A stretch of 64,000 bases of DNA from a virus. The DNA lies in the IMG/VR virus record IMGVR_UViG_3300049846_001037, positions 1 to 64,000 of that record. The stretch is one strand, 5' to 3'. The position numbers and the translations under genes were made by a program. The notes beneath the pieces are model-generated. The model worked only from the letters and a program-made list of their open reading frames with translations. It searched no databases and had not been told where the DNA came from. Shown piece by piece: positions 53,522 to 61,817 of the stretch. Each line of letters begins with the position of its first letter. Position 1 is the first letter of the stretch.

Positions 53522-53770
53522 TTAGTCCTCGAATGATATCTTTATGGTGATGGGTATCTTGGTTTCAACCATAGATCTAACTTTGTCTTCAATGTCCTTT
53601 CTCTTTATCTCAGGATCTTTTCTCATCATGTCCTGAATAATAGTGTTCACAATGGAGGACTTGACCGTGTTTAGATCGGCAACAAAGTCCTGCATGGCGT
53701 ACGTAATGTATTGCTGATGAGACTGGATATGCCTATTGCATATCTTGTCAATCTCTTTCTCGTTTATCAT
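53522..53770 (-). CDS. Small helical unknown protein, 82 aa
   Basis: MINEKEIDKICNRHIQSHQQ begins a mostly helical, charged protein that ends in one strand (IPITIKISFED). ATG 53770 has AGAGG 7 nt upstream. It overlaps the preceding gene by 23 nt and ends directly before the four-cysteine protein starts. No family is recognised. Perhaps a small neck or assembly protein. Confidence 0.45.
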   Translation of the reverse strand: MINEKEIDKICNRHIQSHQQYITYAMQDFVADLNTVKSSIVNTIIQDMMRKDPEIKRKDIEDKVRSMVETKIPITIKISFED

Positions 53771-54860
53771 GTGGTGGCCTCTTTTTGCTACGAATTAGGT
53801 CTCTGTATTTTCTAACCCTATTCTGCCACTCTGGCCCATTCATCTCGTTTGAGTAGTCGTAGTTCTGCCTCAGGGGATTGGGAACACCGCTCCCCTCTAT
53901 TTGCTTTACCTTTTCATAGTATTCTGGGTCTTCAATGAGATGGTCTTTGGCTATCTCTTTTGCCAGACCTCTGTCATTTGTGTGTTCCATTTCATGGTCA
54001 GCGCCTTCTTGCAATTTCTTAGAGTCGAACTTACTGTCAGGCATCCCATCAGCAGCCCCGCCATGTAGACGGTCAACTGAGCCGGTTGACTCTAAGCCAC
54101 CTGAATTTCTGCCGAAAGAAGATATGACTTCCTGTATCGTGACAGTCTCCAGAGACCCGTCTTGGTCATGAACAACCGATATCTCTTTGTTGGATGGAAA
54201 ATTCTTGTCCTCCAAAAAAGCGGCTAGGAGAGGCATCTGTGAATCAGAGTACATCTCACAAACGAACCCAGAAACCCTAACCCAACCCTCTGTTATTAGG
54301 TAGGCTAAGAAGGCTGGCACGTCGCTGCTTAATTGCATTGCCATTCTCTTCTCTTTCTCACCCAATATGTCGGTCTGATTGATGATCCACTCTCCGTGAT
54401 GGATGTCGTCTGGTACCTCAAATGCTTGTCCATACTTATTTATCCAATAGCGTCCCATGTCTATTTTGACTGGCTGAAGTTGGCTGATGATCCTTATGGA
54501 GCCCTCACGCCTAACCTTCTCCATCTCTTCTTCTCTCAAAGACCTCGCATTGGGATCTTCTTCAAGATCTCTTTGGGCATGCCAGTCATCCACCTTCTTT
54601 TGCTCATAATATGGTATAGCCTTCTCTAATTCATTCATGGTCTTACGAAGTATCTCTATCTTCTGGTAGGTGGAAAAACCTGGACCAAGCCTATAGCCAC
54701 TCTTGGACACGTAGTATCTGTCAAGCAAATAGTGTAGCTGTTTGAACTGTGGCTCAAGCAACATGGAACCAGCGGAATCAAGCTTACGCCAGGTGTTGAG
54801 GTCTTGATCATAGTTGTTTTCATACCAACGAGGATTAAGCACGATTCCACCTTTCTCCAT
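53748..54860 (-). CDS. Head-region protein with DUF5661-like C-terminal segment
   Basis: 370 aa from ATG 54860. A GTG at 54842 has a better ribosome site (AAAGG with 7-nt spacing), so the true start may be six codons later. Residues about 65-115 are helical and charged. Residues about 160-250 form an alpha/beta part (GEWIINQTDILGEKEKRMAM). Residues about 283-318 carry GADHEMEHTNDRGLAKEIAK followed by DHLIEDPEYYEKV, the motif of the phage and archaeal family DUF5661, whose function is unknown; several conserved His, Glu and Asp could bind metal. The C-terminal tail is basic (RSKKRPPHDKRERD). Confidence 0.6.
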   Translation of the reverse strand: MEKGGIVLNPRWYENNYDQDLNTWRKLDSAGSMLLEPQFKQLHYLLDRYYVSKSGYRLGPGFSTYQKIEILRKTMNELEKAIPYYEQKKVDDWHAQRDLEEDPNARSLREEEMEKVRREGSIRIISQLQPVKIDMGRYWINKYGQAFEVPDDIHHGEWIINQTDILGEKEKRMAMQLSSDVPAFLAYLITEGWVRVSGFVCEMYSDSQMPLLAAFLEDKNFPSNKEISVVHDQDGSLETVTIQEVISSFGRNSGGLESTGSVDRLHGGAADGMPDSKFDSKKLQEGADHEMEHTNDRGLAKEIAKDHLIEDPEYYEKVKQIEGSGVPNPLRQNYDYSNEMNGPEWQNRVRKYRDLIRSKKRPPHDKRERD

Positions 54861-55386
54861 GAGTATCAAAGTATATTACTTCTGGACAACCAGCTGATCC
54901 AGAGGGGGTAATTTTGTAGTAATCAAAATTGCCGTCAGAATATATTGCTGGAGCGCTCATATCTATTACACCAAAATAAGCAACCGACCCGTTGATTTGG
55001 TTTTCCTCAGCGCCTTCAAACTGAAAGGTTCTATTAGTGTCTAACTGTTCTTTTGCCGACTGTCTAGCTTCTCGTGATGAGAAAGCCAGACCACCTGGAC
55101 CCGATAACAAGATGAATGCTGGCTTAATGTCCTTGTAAGATCTCACCTCATTATCATACATAGCCTTAGCCCAACTGATGACACCACACCTTTCAAGGTC
55201 TTCGACTTTGATATCTGGAAACTCTCTAGCAAGGTTTCTCTTGAACCTATCTGGGTTGATGCTGGCGTCCATCAAGATGGCAAAGAGCTGACTGCTGATC
55301 TTCTCGTGAAAAGGGGTCAGTCGTAAACATGGGTTGTTTACTGTTTCGAATGTTTGGAAGAGGTCAGCTTGTCTGTATGAAATCAT
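54835..55386 (-). CDS. Unknown head-side protein with SYRQADL leader, 183 aa
   Basis: It begins MISYRQADLFQTFETVNNPC. The first ten residues are almost the same as those of the proteins starting at 56991 and 62309, although the rest is unrelated. The body is alpha/beta with ISSQLFAILMDASINPDRFK and DIKPAFILLSGPGGLAFSSR. It starts 1 nt after the stop of the connector-like gene and overlaps the start of the DUF5661-like gene. The common leader may be a targeting or cleavage signal. The body's function is unknown. Confidence 0.55.
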   Translation of the reverse strand: MISYRQADLFQTFETVNNPCLRLTPFHEKISSQLFAILMDASINPDRFKRNLAREFPDIKVEDLERCGVISWAKAMYDNEVRSYKDIKPAFILLSGPGGLAFSSREARQSAKEQLDTNRTFQFEGAEENQINGSVAYFGVIDMSAPAIYSDGNFDYYKITPSGSAGCPEVIYFDTHGERWNRA

Positions 55387-55387
55387 C

Positions 55388-55894
55388 TTAGAAGAATCTT
55401 CTAGACCTTAGGTGTCTCATACGGACAAAGTTTGGATTTGGAACAAGCGTTCTTGTGCTGCCGATTCCAAGCAGAGCTGGTCTCTCATTGGCTTTGATTC
55501 TCTCTTTCTCGGCCTGATACTTGGCTTCGTTCTGCTGGGCAATATTCATCATGTGGCCAGGAAGGTCTGGCGGATTGTAGTTGATGCCCTGATCGCCGAC
55601 CGTGAAGTTTCTTGCCTTCTCTGTGATGCTCTGAGCCTGTAAAGCAAAGACATAGGCTCCCAAGATGATGACGTTGATCCAATCTCTTGGTACAGTATCG
55701 AGGGTGTAGAATGTCTTGGTAGGATGTGAGTTGACATCCTGCAAAGCCAAATCAATGTAGGCAAACAATTGAGCGTCGTCAAAAATTTGGCAAGCCTCAT
55801 CGGTGTCATTCAAGACACTCCTGAGGTAGCTGATCATGTGATTTTCTCTATCTGAGTAGAGGTCATCACTGAGAGGAAATAGAATTGTGGGCAT
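55388..55894 (-). CDS. Head-tail connector/adaptor-like protein
   Basis: 168 aa. SYLRSVLNDTDEACQIFDDA, then LFAYIDLALQDVNSHPTKTF and VPRDWINVIILGAYVFALQA give a helical bundle typical of gp6/gp15-type head-completion adaptors (a short helix with DDA-l--yi--al--vn, then an inserted loop). FTVGDQGINYNPPDLPGHMM, a loop, precedes a long helix (NEAKYQAEKERIKANE) and a basic end (RHLRSRRFF). It is located between the Ig-like protein and other neck genes. The call is by pattern of helices and position. Confidence 0.55.
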   Translation of the reverse strand: MPTILFPLSDDLYSDRENHMISYLRSVLNDTDEACQIFDDAQLFAYIDLALQDVNSHPTKTFYTLDTVPRDWINVIILGAYVFALQAQSITEKARNFTVGDQGINYNPPDLPGHMMNIAQQNEAKYQAEKERIKANERPALLGIGSTRTLVPNPNFVRMRHLRSRRFF

Positions 55895-55904
55895 CTGTGG
55901 CTCC

Positions 55905-56591
55905 TTAGATTACCTTTCTGAATTCACGCATTTCTTTTAAGCCGAGACCTTTGTAGGTAAAGACATATTCTCCCGGCGATAGTGTCATCTTCCAAACTCC
56001 GTTGTCGTCAGTAATAGCAGACGATATCTTTACGTTGTTTGGGCTCTTGGGCATGAATGTGTTCTTCTCAAACACATTGACATGAACACCAGCAAGTGGC
56101 TTGTTGAACACGTCCACCACTACATCCTCAACCTCAATTCTTCCATTAGATCTCTTGGGTTGGTCTATCTTAAAGTTCTTGATGTCAAAACTTTCTGGGA
56201 TATGGTCCTCTGCAGGCTTCTCAGCAGCAGGGCTTGGCGTTGGTGGAAGGTCTTCTTTGATGGCATTTGATGTTATAGCTGAGTTCTCTATGACCTCAAA
56301 TGTCTCAGTAGCTTCCGTGACATTGCTAATGCTACCAGGATGTTTCGCCTGAATGTGAACCACATAATTGCCAGGTTGGGCATGGGGCGGTATTGTAAAC
56401 TCATACAAATACTTTCCAGTGCCAACTTGCTTCATGGGCGTCTCGTTCAAGATATTCAAAAGCTCTCGATGGCTCTTGTCAAAGAACTGAATGTCAACTC
56501 TGACGTTATCCATCTCAACAGCTTTTTGATGGCTATCTTGAAAGGCGGCCGGTATCTTTACTACCATTCCATTTGAAAATCTTCCTAGCAT
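55905..56591 (-). CDS. Two-domain Ig-like virion protein
   Basis: 228 aa. Domain 1 (about 1-100) is an Ig-like sandwich: VRVDIQFFDKSHRELLNILN, GTGKYLYEFTIPPHAQPGNY, VVHIQAKH. A Pro/Glu-rich linker (about 115-140, LPPTPSPAAEKPAEDHIPE) leads to domain 2 (about 150-228), carboxypeptidase-regulatory-like: VVVDVFNKPLAGVHVNVFEK, DDNGVWKMTLSPGEYVFTYK, where G-tD-nG-w-m-L-PGeY is the usual signature. Such domains decorate phage capsids and tails and may bind glycans weakly. It starts 10 nt after the 129-aa gene ends. Confidence 0.6.
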   Translation of the reverse strand: MLGRFSNGMVVKIPAAFQDSHQKAVEMDNVRVDIQFFDKSHRELLNILNETPMKQVGTGKYLYEFTIPPHAQPGNYVVHIQAKHPGSISNVTEATETFEVIENSAITSNAIKEDLPPTPSPAAEKPAEDHIPESFDIKNFKIDQPKRSNGRIEVEDVVVDVFNKPLAGVHVNVFEKNTFMPKSPNNVKISSAITDDNGVWKMTLSPGEYVFTYKGLGLKEMREFRKVI

Positions 56592-56601
56592 TTCCCTCTC
56601 C

Positions 56602-56991
56602 TTATCTAAACCCGAATCTTAGTCTGATCTCCTTGATCTTTGTTGATGGAACCCATCCTACATCGTTCTCGGCATAGTCAACTCCCACTTCTCCCCTGAG
56701 AGCCTTAAAGAACTTAAAGTAGGCCATTTCGGCATCAGCCATACTTTGCAAATCCTCTGTGGTAAACTTGCCGGGCGCTGGCTCAGAAAAACCACAAGAC
56801 GAAAGAACGGAAGCCAAAAGATCTTTTACATTCCCCTTTGCCTCTGGTTTATCACACTCTAAAGTGGAAAGGTCAACAGAGGCATGGAATGGGCCAGCAT
56901 TAGCGGGTCTACCCATACGACACTTGACAGAGCAATTTGACTGAGATATCTCAAGTGTCCTAAAGAGATCGGCTTGTCTATAGCTTATCAT
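56602..56991 (-). CDS. Unknown head-side protein with SYRQADL leader, 129 aa
   Basis: It begins MISYRQADLFRTLEISQSNC, sharing the leader of the proteins starting at 55386 and 62309. The body is helical with a few Cys residues and ends in KIKEIRLRFGFR. The ATG overlaps the stop of the Ig-like protein upstream in an ATGA, which couples their translation. The 62309 protein has a comparable length (135 aa) and also ends in a basic strand (WVIRLKIKPI), so these two could be remote relatives beyond the leader. Confidence 0.5.
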   Translation of the reverse strand: MISYRQADLFRTLEISQSNCSVKCRMGRPANAGPFHASVDLSTLECDKPEAKGNVKDLLASVLSSCGFSEPAPGKFTTEDLQSMADAEMAYFKFFKALRGEVGVDYAENDVGWVPSTKIKEIRLRFGFR

Positions 56992-57905
56992 ATCAAAAAG
57001 TTATACTGAGATGTGCCTAGGTAACGGAAGTTAGACGAAGAAGCGCTGGCAAAGGCAGAGTCAACGTCAATGTCGTAGGCAGTCTTGTATACCTTGTTAT
57101 CCTGCTGAGTTCCCTCAACCAACAATACGTATGTTCCTGGGTTGGCTGTCATCGTGAAGGTTCCACTGACATTTGTGTATGCAATCTCTATTGCATCGGC
57201 TGTGGTTAGAGTTCTAGCACCCTTCTCAAATAGTGAAATTCTCATGCCAGACAAACCAACACCATACTCAGTTGTGTAAGTATCAGAAATTACAAGTGAT
57301 CCATTGTTGACCTGAACAAGCGTAATGTCACCGAAGTTGAATGTTGGGTTGCCGCTTGGAACTGTTTTAGCCACCGTATTGGACAGGTATCCAGAGGCGC
57401 TATAGGTGGCATAGTAGTCACCTGGATTGAGATAGACCGTGTAAAGGCCACTGACAGTCACGGTAGAAGCAACCACGTTGTTGGTGCCACCAAAGGCAGC
57501 AATTGAAACCGCAGCATTGTTGATGCCCGATCCACTCGTGTTGATGACGTTGCCAGAGACGATGACTGATCCAGGTATGTTAACAGAAGCACCCGAAAGC
57601 AAGGGAAGAACACTGAACGAATCAGTGTACTCTAGCGAGTTGCCGCTGTACATGGCTCTGTAGTCAACAACTCTGTTTGTTATCGTGGCGTTAGGTGAAA
57701 CTGAATAGAGATAATAGAATCTATTGAGGTTGTCTGGATCTTGAGTCATTGTTCCAGAGGTAACATCAAAAACCTTAGTGCCAGCACCGATATAGTAGTA
57801 GACATCAAGCGATGCGCCAGACACACCAACGTTGATGGGGTTTCCATCGGCGTCTAGGAAGTTGGCAAAAAGTGTTACTTGAGTTCCTTGGAAGAAGTCT
57901 GACAT
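56988..57905 (-). CDS. Ig/carboxypeptidase-regulatory-like virion protein, 305 aa
   Basis: Three beta-sandwich parts can be traced. Residues 1-105 resemble an Ig-like module (TQVTLFANFLDADGNPINVG). Residues about 110-195 form a regulatory-like domain (VIVSGNVINTSGSGINNAAV, SGLYTVYLNPGDYYATYSAS). Residues about 200-285 are a second (GVGLSGMRISLFEKGARTLT, VSGTFTMTANPGTYVLLVEG). The G-y-v-LnPGdYyatysa signature occurs twice. It follows the beta-propeller-like gene by 9 nt. It is probably an exposed capsid or collar protein mediating weak carbohydrate contacts. Confidence 0.6.
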   Translation of the reverse strand: MSDFFQGTQVTLFANFLDADGNPINVGVSGASLDVYYYIGAGTKVFDVTSGTMTQDPDNLNRFYYLYSVSPNATITNRVVDYRAMYSGNSLEYTDSFSVLPLLSGASVNIPGSVIVSGNVINTSGSGINNAAVSIAAFGGTNNVVASTVTVSGLYTVYLNPGDYYATYSASGYLSNTVAKTVPSGNPTFNFGDITLVQVNNGSLVISDTYTTEYGVGLSGMRISLFEKGARTLTTADAIEIAYTNVSGTFTMTANPGTYVLLVEGTQQDNKVYKTAYDIDVDSAFASASSSNFRYLGTSQYNFLI

Positions 57906-57914
57906 TGTTCCCTC

Positions 57915-59132
57915 TTAGAATATGAATTTCGTCTGGAGTTTCTTGCCGTTAATATCAACGATGTAGTGTCCTTTGTTCCATGCGGTTCCCTCAACGGCCC
58001 TGATGGTTCCAAATAGGTGTATCTTATCTGCGTCTACCAGCATGCTGTATATGGTCGGCGGCTGAAATGATTGAAACGGTGTTGGTGGAATGTAGTAAAT
58101 GGTAGACCAATTGCTGAGTTGAATGAAGTCTCCAACTGGGTTTCCACTTGTATCAAACGCAGCAAAGCTATGTCTCGGCACCCTACTCTGAGCTCCGCTT
58201 ATGTTTTTGACATCCGTGAACATTCCACATATATAAACCCTATCATTATTGAATATCATCTGAAAAATCCTATTGTCACCAATGAACTGATTTTTCATGA
58301 TACTAAAGTTTGGGGTCGTAATGGCAGCACCGGTGATGTAGTTTGTAGCTAAGGGAGAATAGTTACTCATTGATAATCCAGCTATCGTTGCGCCTTGTCC
58401 AGCAGAAACATACACTCTTGAATTGTTGTAAAAAACAAAGTCTGGTTGAGTGTTTGCAGAAACAGTCCAAGAGTATTGGGTTATGGAGCTTGGATTTGAA
58501 ACATTGAACGACTGCAAATACGTTGGGTAAATGAATGTACTAACATAAAGAATGCTAGTCGAAGGATTGAGGCTCATAGAGAGTATTCTTCCAGATATAT
58601 AGTTCGTCGGCGTTGAAGTGGGCGACATCTGGTAAAAATACGAGGTTAAATTTGTTAGGTTCACACCTATAAAATGGTAAATGTTAGTAGAGCCATTATA
58701 CAGAATGAACATGCCTCCAGCCCAAACCGTGTTGGTGTTGCTGTCATACTCAAGACAAGATATGACTGGAAATGGCATTGCAGATGCAACTATTGAGTAT
58801 TGGTTCTCAGGTAACAGTGCTGTAAATGTGTCTGTTGAGATTTGATAGAGAGTCATGAAGAGATTTGGTGATCCATCTACCTTCTTGAAAGCACCACCAA
58901 GAACTATCAGATCTCCTGATATCTGCTTGATGACACTGATTTGTCCGTCAAACGTATGCGATATTGGATCAAGGTTTCCAGAAACGAGATCGATGACGGC
59001 AAAATTAGACCTTGGTTGTCCATTAATTGACACAAAGTTACCGCCAAGGAATGCCTTGTCCCCTACTTTAATAGAGGAAAAAACAGACCCTACGATGCCA
59101 TTAATGCCTTTTATGTCCAACTGGTTTATCAT
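57915..59132 (-). CDS. Beta-propeller-like virion protein
   Basis: 405 aa from ATG 59132 (MINQLDIKGING), 1 nt after the fibre stop. Repeated units of the type AFLGGNFVSINGQPRSNFAV, LIVLGGAFKKVDGSPN, VWAGGMFILYNGSTN, VYICGMFTDVKNISG and IHLFGTIRAVEGTAW recur about every 50-75 residues. They match the blade motif lyvGGxFxxvnGxxxxniaxld of secreted delta-60-like propellers. A six- or seven-blade propeller is expected. It sits directly behind a head-side fibre and may be its cap or a glycan-binding partner. No catalytic residues are recognised. Confidence 0.6.
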   Translation of the reverse strand: MINQLDIKGINGIVGSVFSSIKVGDKAFLGGNFVSINGQPRSNFAVIDLVSGNLDPISHTFDGQISVIKQISGDLIVLGGAFKKVDGSPNLFMTLYQISTDTFTALLPENQYSIVASAMPFPVISCLEYDSNTNTVWAGGMFILYNGSTNIYHFIGVNLTNLTSYFYQMSPTSTPTNYISGRILSMSLNPSTSILYVSTFIYPTYLQSFNVSNPSSITQYSWTVSANTQPDFVFYNNSRVYVSAGQGATIAGLSMSNYSPLATNYITGAAITTPNFSIMKNQFIGDNRIFQMIFNNDRVYICGMFTDVKNISGAQSRVPRHSFAAFDTSGNPVGDFIQLSNWSTIYYIPPTPFQSFQPPTIYSMLVDADKIHLFGTIRAVEGTAWNKGHYIVDINGKKLQTKFIF

Positions 59133-59133
59133 A

Positions 59134-60522
59134 TTAGTAGATGTAGAATCCCGCAACTGGAGCTGTTGTTGGTGCATACATGCTTCCAGTTAAGAACAAC
59201 GATGTTCCAGATATGACATACTGTGTTGCTGGAAGAATCAATATGCCGCTAACAAAAATCATTGCACTTGTGGGGGCGTTGGCGAAGTAGAAGTGCTTGT
59301 TCACTCCGTCAGTAGTTCCCGTCAATGATTCATTGAAAATGAAGTTTGTTGGAGTTCTATCATTGATGGTTTTGACATAGAGATTTGCAAATGGAGTTCC
59401 CGAAGCACCAATGTTTCCTACTCCAGAAACGGAGGTGGAAATGTTTGAGCCGCTTTCAAGAACTATGCTTGCATTTCCACTGAATGTAAGGTCTCCAAAG
59501 ATGTCCGAACCAGACTTGGCTACTATGGCATTGAGGTCTAGTCCACTTACACCTACGAGATTGTTTGCATAGATGGTATCCACAGGATTGGATAGGCTAC
59601 CTATGGATATGCCTGAGCTAAACTCAAGATCAGAAAGCACCGTAATTGGAGACATGCCAGTGATGTTGGTTGCGTGGAGCGTTTTGGTATAGATGTCGCC
59701 AAATGGATTTGTGTCGTCGCCAATCTGGTTTATGCCAGATACAGAGTTTAGAATGGACGCACCACTTCCAAAGGTAAGGTTTCCACTCATGGTGGAACCA
59801 CTGGTTGAAACTAGTCCGTTTAGAGATGAGATACCTGTTCCAGACGAAATGACACTATTTGCATAGATGGTGCTGTAGTATACTCCCGTGGTTCCAATGT
59901 CAAACACATTGTCTAGCTCAGGAACAAAGTTTCCGCTAACAAGTATGTAGCCCTGCGAAGCTAATCTAAGCAAGCCAGAGCCTTCAAGATTTGCATATAG
60001 ACCAGTGATTCCAACTGCATATGAAGATATACCTACCGAGAAACCACCTATTTGATATGAGAAACTGGAAATATTGCGGGCAAACACGCTCTCAGTTACG
60101 CTTCCGTTTGATGATATGGTGGAGTTTCCAGACATCACCCAATTCAACCCAGAAGAAACTACATCGGTGATATTAAGGGTTGCGCCAGACTCTATGGTAA
60201 GTGGTCCTGTAACCGTGTCGCCAGTTATGTGGACAAATGCAGAAGCACCAAAGGATGTTCCTGTGGTTAAGAACTGAAGCCTCTCAGCGACATCGTTGAA
60301 ATTACCAGCAGGATCAGTTCCCAACACTCTCTCTATCTGATCAAGAACAGTGTAAGCAACGTTTACATCATAGGCTACAACCTTGTTTCCCGACTGAGTG
60401 ACAACGCCATTGCTATCCCTGATCTCATCCAACACATAGAGAAGTGTTGAATTGGTACCAGAGCCGCTAGGATTAAGATCGAAGTCACTAGGATAGTTGC
60501 TTGTTCCAGTGATGTATGCCAT
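59134..60522 (-). CDS. Head- or collar-side fibre, same family as the tail fibres
   Basis: 462 aa. It contains about four copies of the module SGSTMSGNLTFGSGASIL ... INQIGDDTNPFGDIYTK and an AFVHITGDTVTGPLTIESGA element, the same family as the fibres at 13554, 21857 and 27035. The C-terminal 75 residues (FNESLTGTTDGVNKHFYFAN to APVAGFYIY) share the fibre C-end pattern. It lies far from the tail fibre cluster, between capsid and neck genes, so it may form whiskers, collar fibres or head fibres. It is followed at once by the propeller-like gene. Confidence 0.65.
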   Translation of the reverse strand: MAYITGTSNYPSDFDLNPSGSGTNSTLLYVLDEIRDSNGVVTQSGNKVVAYDVNVAYTVLDQIERVLGTDPAGNFNDVAERLQFLTTGTSFGASAFVHITGDTVTGPLTIESGATLNITDVVSSGLNWVMSGNSTISSNGSVTESVFARNISSFSYQIGGFSVGISSYAVGITGLYANLEGSGLLRLASQGYILVSGNFVPELDNVFDIGTTGVYYSTIYANSVISSGTGISSLNGLVSTSGSTMSGNLTFGSGASILNSVSGINQIGDDTNPFGDIYTKTLHATNITGMSPITVLSDLEFSSGISIGSLSNPVDTIYANNLVGVSGLDLNAIVAKSGSDIFGDLTFSGNASIVLESGSNISTSVSGVGNIGASGTPFANLYVKTINDRTPTNFIFNESLTGTTDGVNKHFYFANAPTSAMIFVSGILILPATQYVISGTSLFLTGSMYAPTTAPVAGFYIY

Positions 60523-60525
60523 TGC

Positions 60526-60786
60526 TTACCCCTTTTTCTTTTTGAAGTATTTGATGAAAAGCATGCAAAAGAGCATGTATGCTTGAGATATCAGTATGAC
60601 GTAATGGTTGTGAGCGCTGAAATACAAAACCAATGCGAAAAAGTGAAAGATTAAAGAGCTCGTTGCAAGCAAACTGTAACCATTAACTTTTTTGGATCCC
60701 TCCCTCAGTTGCGAAAAAATCTTGAAAAAGTTTGACACAAAGAGTAGGGTTATGATGATGTAGATGGCAGAAATTATAGTTTCCAA
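60526..60786 (-). CDS. Small membrane protein with three helices, 86 aa
   Basis: The start is TTG 60786, with AGGAG 6 nt upstream. Hydrophobic helices are at about residues 5-22 (ISAIYIIITLLFVSNFF), 42-58 (LLATSSLIFHFFALVLYF) and 63-79 (YVILISQAYMLFCMLFI), and the tail is KKKKG. It lies 3 nt before the head-side fibre and after other small genes. I do not recognise it. A holin-like or host-membrane role is possible, as is a simple unknown early function. Confidence 0.45.
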   Translation of the reverse strand: METIISAIYIIITLLFVSNFFKIFSQLREGSKKVNGYSLLATSSLIFHFFALVLYFSAHNHYVILISQAYMLFCMLFIKYFKKKKG

Positions 60787-60801
60787 AATGATCTCCTTAG
60801 A

Positions 60802-60990
60802 TCAATCGTTGATGTTGAAGGCCTCGTTATAGGAAGAGGCCAGCATGTCGGCGCATTTCTTTTTGTTGTCCTTGAGTTTGGAGGCTATTTCCCTTGTCGT
60901 CTCTCCCCTCTTCGTAGACACCTTGCTTCCTATTGTTTCAATAGACCTTATCATTTCCTGCACTTTCTTTGCAGCCGGTTCTTGCTTCAT
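60802..60990 (-). CDS. Small basic helical protein, 62 aa
   Basis: ATG 60990 (MKQEPAAKKVQEMIRSIETI) is chosen because AAGGAG stands 5-7 nt upstream; an upstream extension would overlap the next gene. It is charged, mostly helical and rich in Lys. No domain is recognised. It lies between two membrane protein genes. Confidence 0.45.
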   Translation of the reverse strand: MKQEPAAKKVQEMIRSIETIGSKVSTKRGETTREIASKLKDNKKKCADMLASSYNEAFNIND

Positions 60991-61000
60991 TTGATGCTCC

Positions 61001-61558
61001 TTAGGCAAAAAGCTTTTTGGCCATCTCAATGATGATGCTTACAGCATCGGGACCAAAAAAGATTGAAGTGATTAGGATGACAATGAGTAAAACGACCATC
61101 ACAATGACCCTTAGGTTGTTGAGCCCAGAGATCAACTCTTGCAGGAACGCAAGAGGTTTCCACTTCTTCTTTTCGACAGGAGCCTTTTCCTTCAACGCAT
61201 CTTTTGTTTGCTCAATTGTTTTTAACTCAGACAGGTTGGTGTTTAACTGTTGAAGGGCATACTTAATTTCTTTTAGGTCGTCATCCTTATTTAGTAGTCT
61301 TGTTTCTGTTTGTAGTATCTTGATCTGGTTTCCAAGTTCAATGATCTTCTCTGCGTCTCTGTTCTTCTGTACATGCAAATTCTTTAACATCTCACCCATG
61401 ATGGTGATGTTGTCGCTCAATGCGCTTAGGGCTTCGGCCTGATCTATTGACTCTCTTTCAAAGTTCTTAAGAGATGCTTGCGTGGAAGCAATGAGGTCTA
61501 TTAGGAACTCAATCGAAACAGGCTCACTCTTTTTAGTTGTTCTCTTTTTTAGGGGCAT
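61001..61558 (-). CDS. Coiled-coil protein with C-terminal membrane anchor, 185 aa
   Basis: ATG 61558 (MPLKKRTTKKSEP) has AAAGGA upstream. A longer in-frame extension to 61675 would lie inside the neighbouring gene and is rejected. Residues 15-120 are a long coiled coil (FERESIDQAEALSALSDNIT, EIKYALQQLNTNLSELKTIE). One membrane helix lies at about 150-170 (VIVMVVLLIVILITSIFFG). It begins inside the last codons of the 94-aa gene. A tail-anchored coiled coil suits a scaffold for membrane-linked assembly or a spanin-like role, but this is open. Confidence 0.5.
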   Translation of the reverse strand: MPLKKRTTKKSEPVSIEFLIDLIASTQASLKNFERESIDQAEALSALSDNITIMGEMLKNLHVQKNRDAEKIIELGNQIKILQTETRLLNKDDDLKEIKYALQQLNTNLSELKTIEQTKDALKEKAPVEKKKWKPLAFLQELISGLNNLRVIVMVVLLIVILITSIFFGPDAVSIIIEMAKKLFA

Positions 61559-61817
61559 TGGCTTTCCTTTGGTCCAAAATCTTCGCAGACATATCAAGGA
61601 TGACGGCGGAAGAATTCTTCTGCTTCTTCTGCCCAACCATCTTACCTCCAACCATGACCCAACCATTCTCGACAACTACTTGACGAGCTGGGTCTACTTT
61701 GATGGGGTCAACAGGATCCTGTGTCAGATCCGGGTTGTGCAAATGCTGACCGCCTACGCCCGTAAAGCGCAGTTTGCCCTTGGCTTGATCAAAGTATTGT
61801 TGGTATTTGTCATCCAT
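61533..61817 (-). CDS. Unknown small protein under a late promoter, 94 aa
   Basis: MDDKYQQYFDQAKGKLRFTG opens a hydrophilic protein with a Gly-rich turn (GVGGQHLHNP) and a Lys-rich C-terminal tail (KKENN). There is no membrane helix. A T4-type late promoter lies 25 nt upstream at 61842-61849, immediately after a terminator, so this gene starts a new transcription unit. No family is recognised. Confidence 0.5.
   Translation of the reverse strand: MDDKYQQYFDQAKGKLRFTGVGGQHLHNPDLTQDPVDPIKVDPARQVVVENGWVMVGGKMVGQKKQKNSSAVILDMSAKILDQRKANAPKKENN

Noticed and set aside
61559-61675. N-terminal extension of the coiled-coil anchored protein
   Set aside because: It would overlap most of the 94-aa gene and lacks a ribosome site. 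ATG 61558 has AAAGGA and a natural Lys-rich start.
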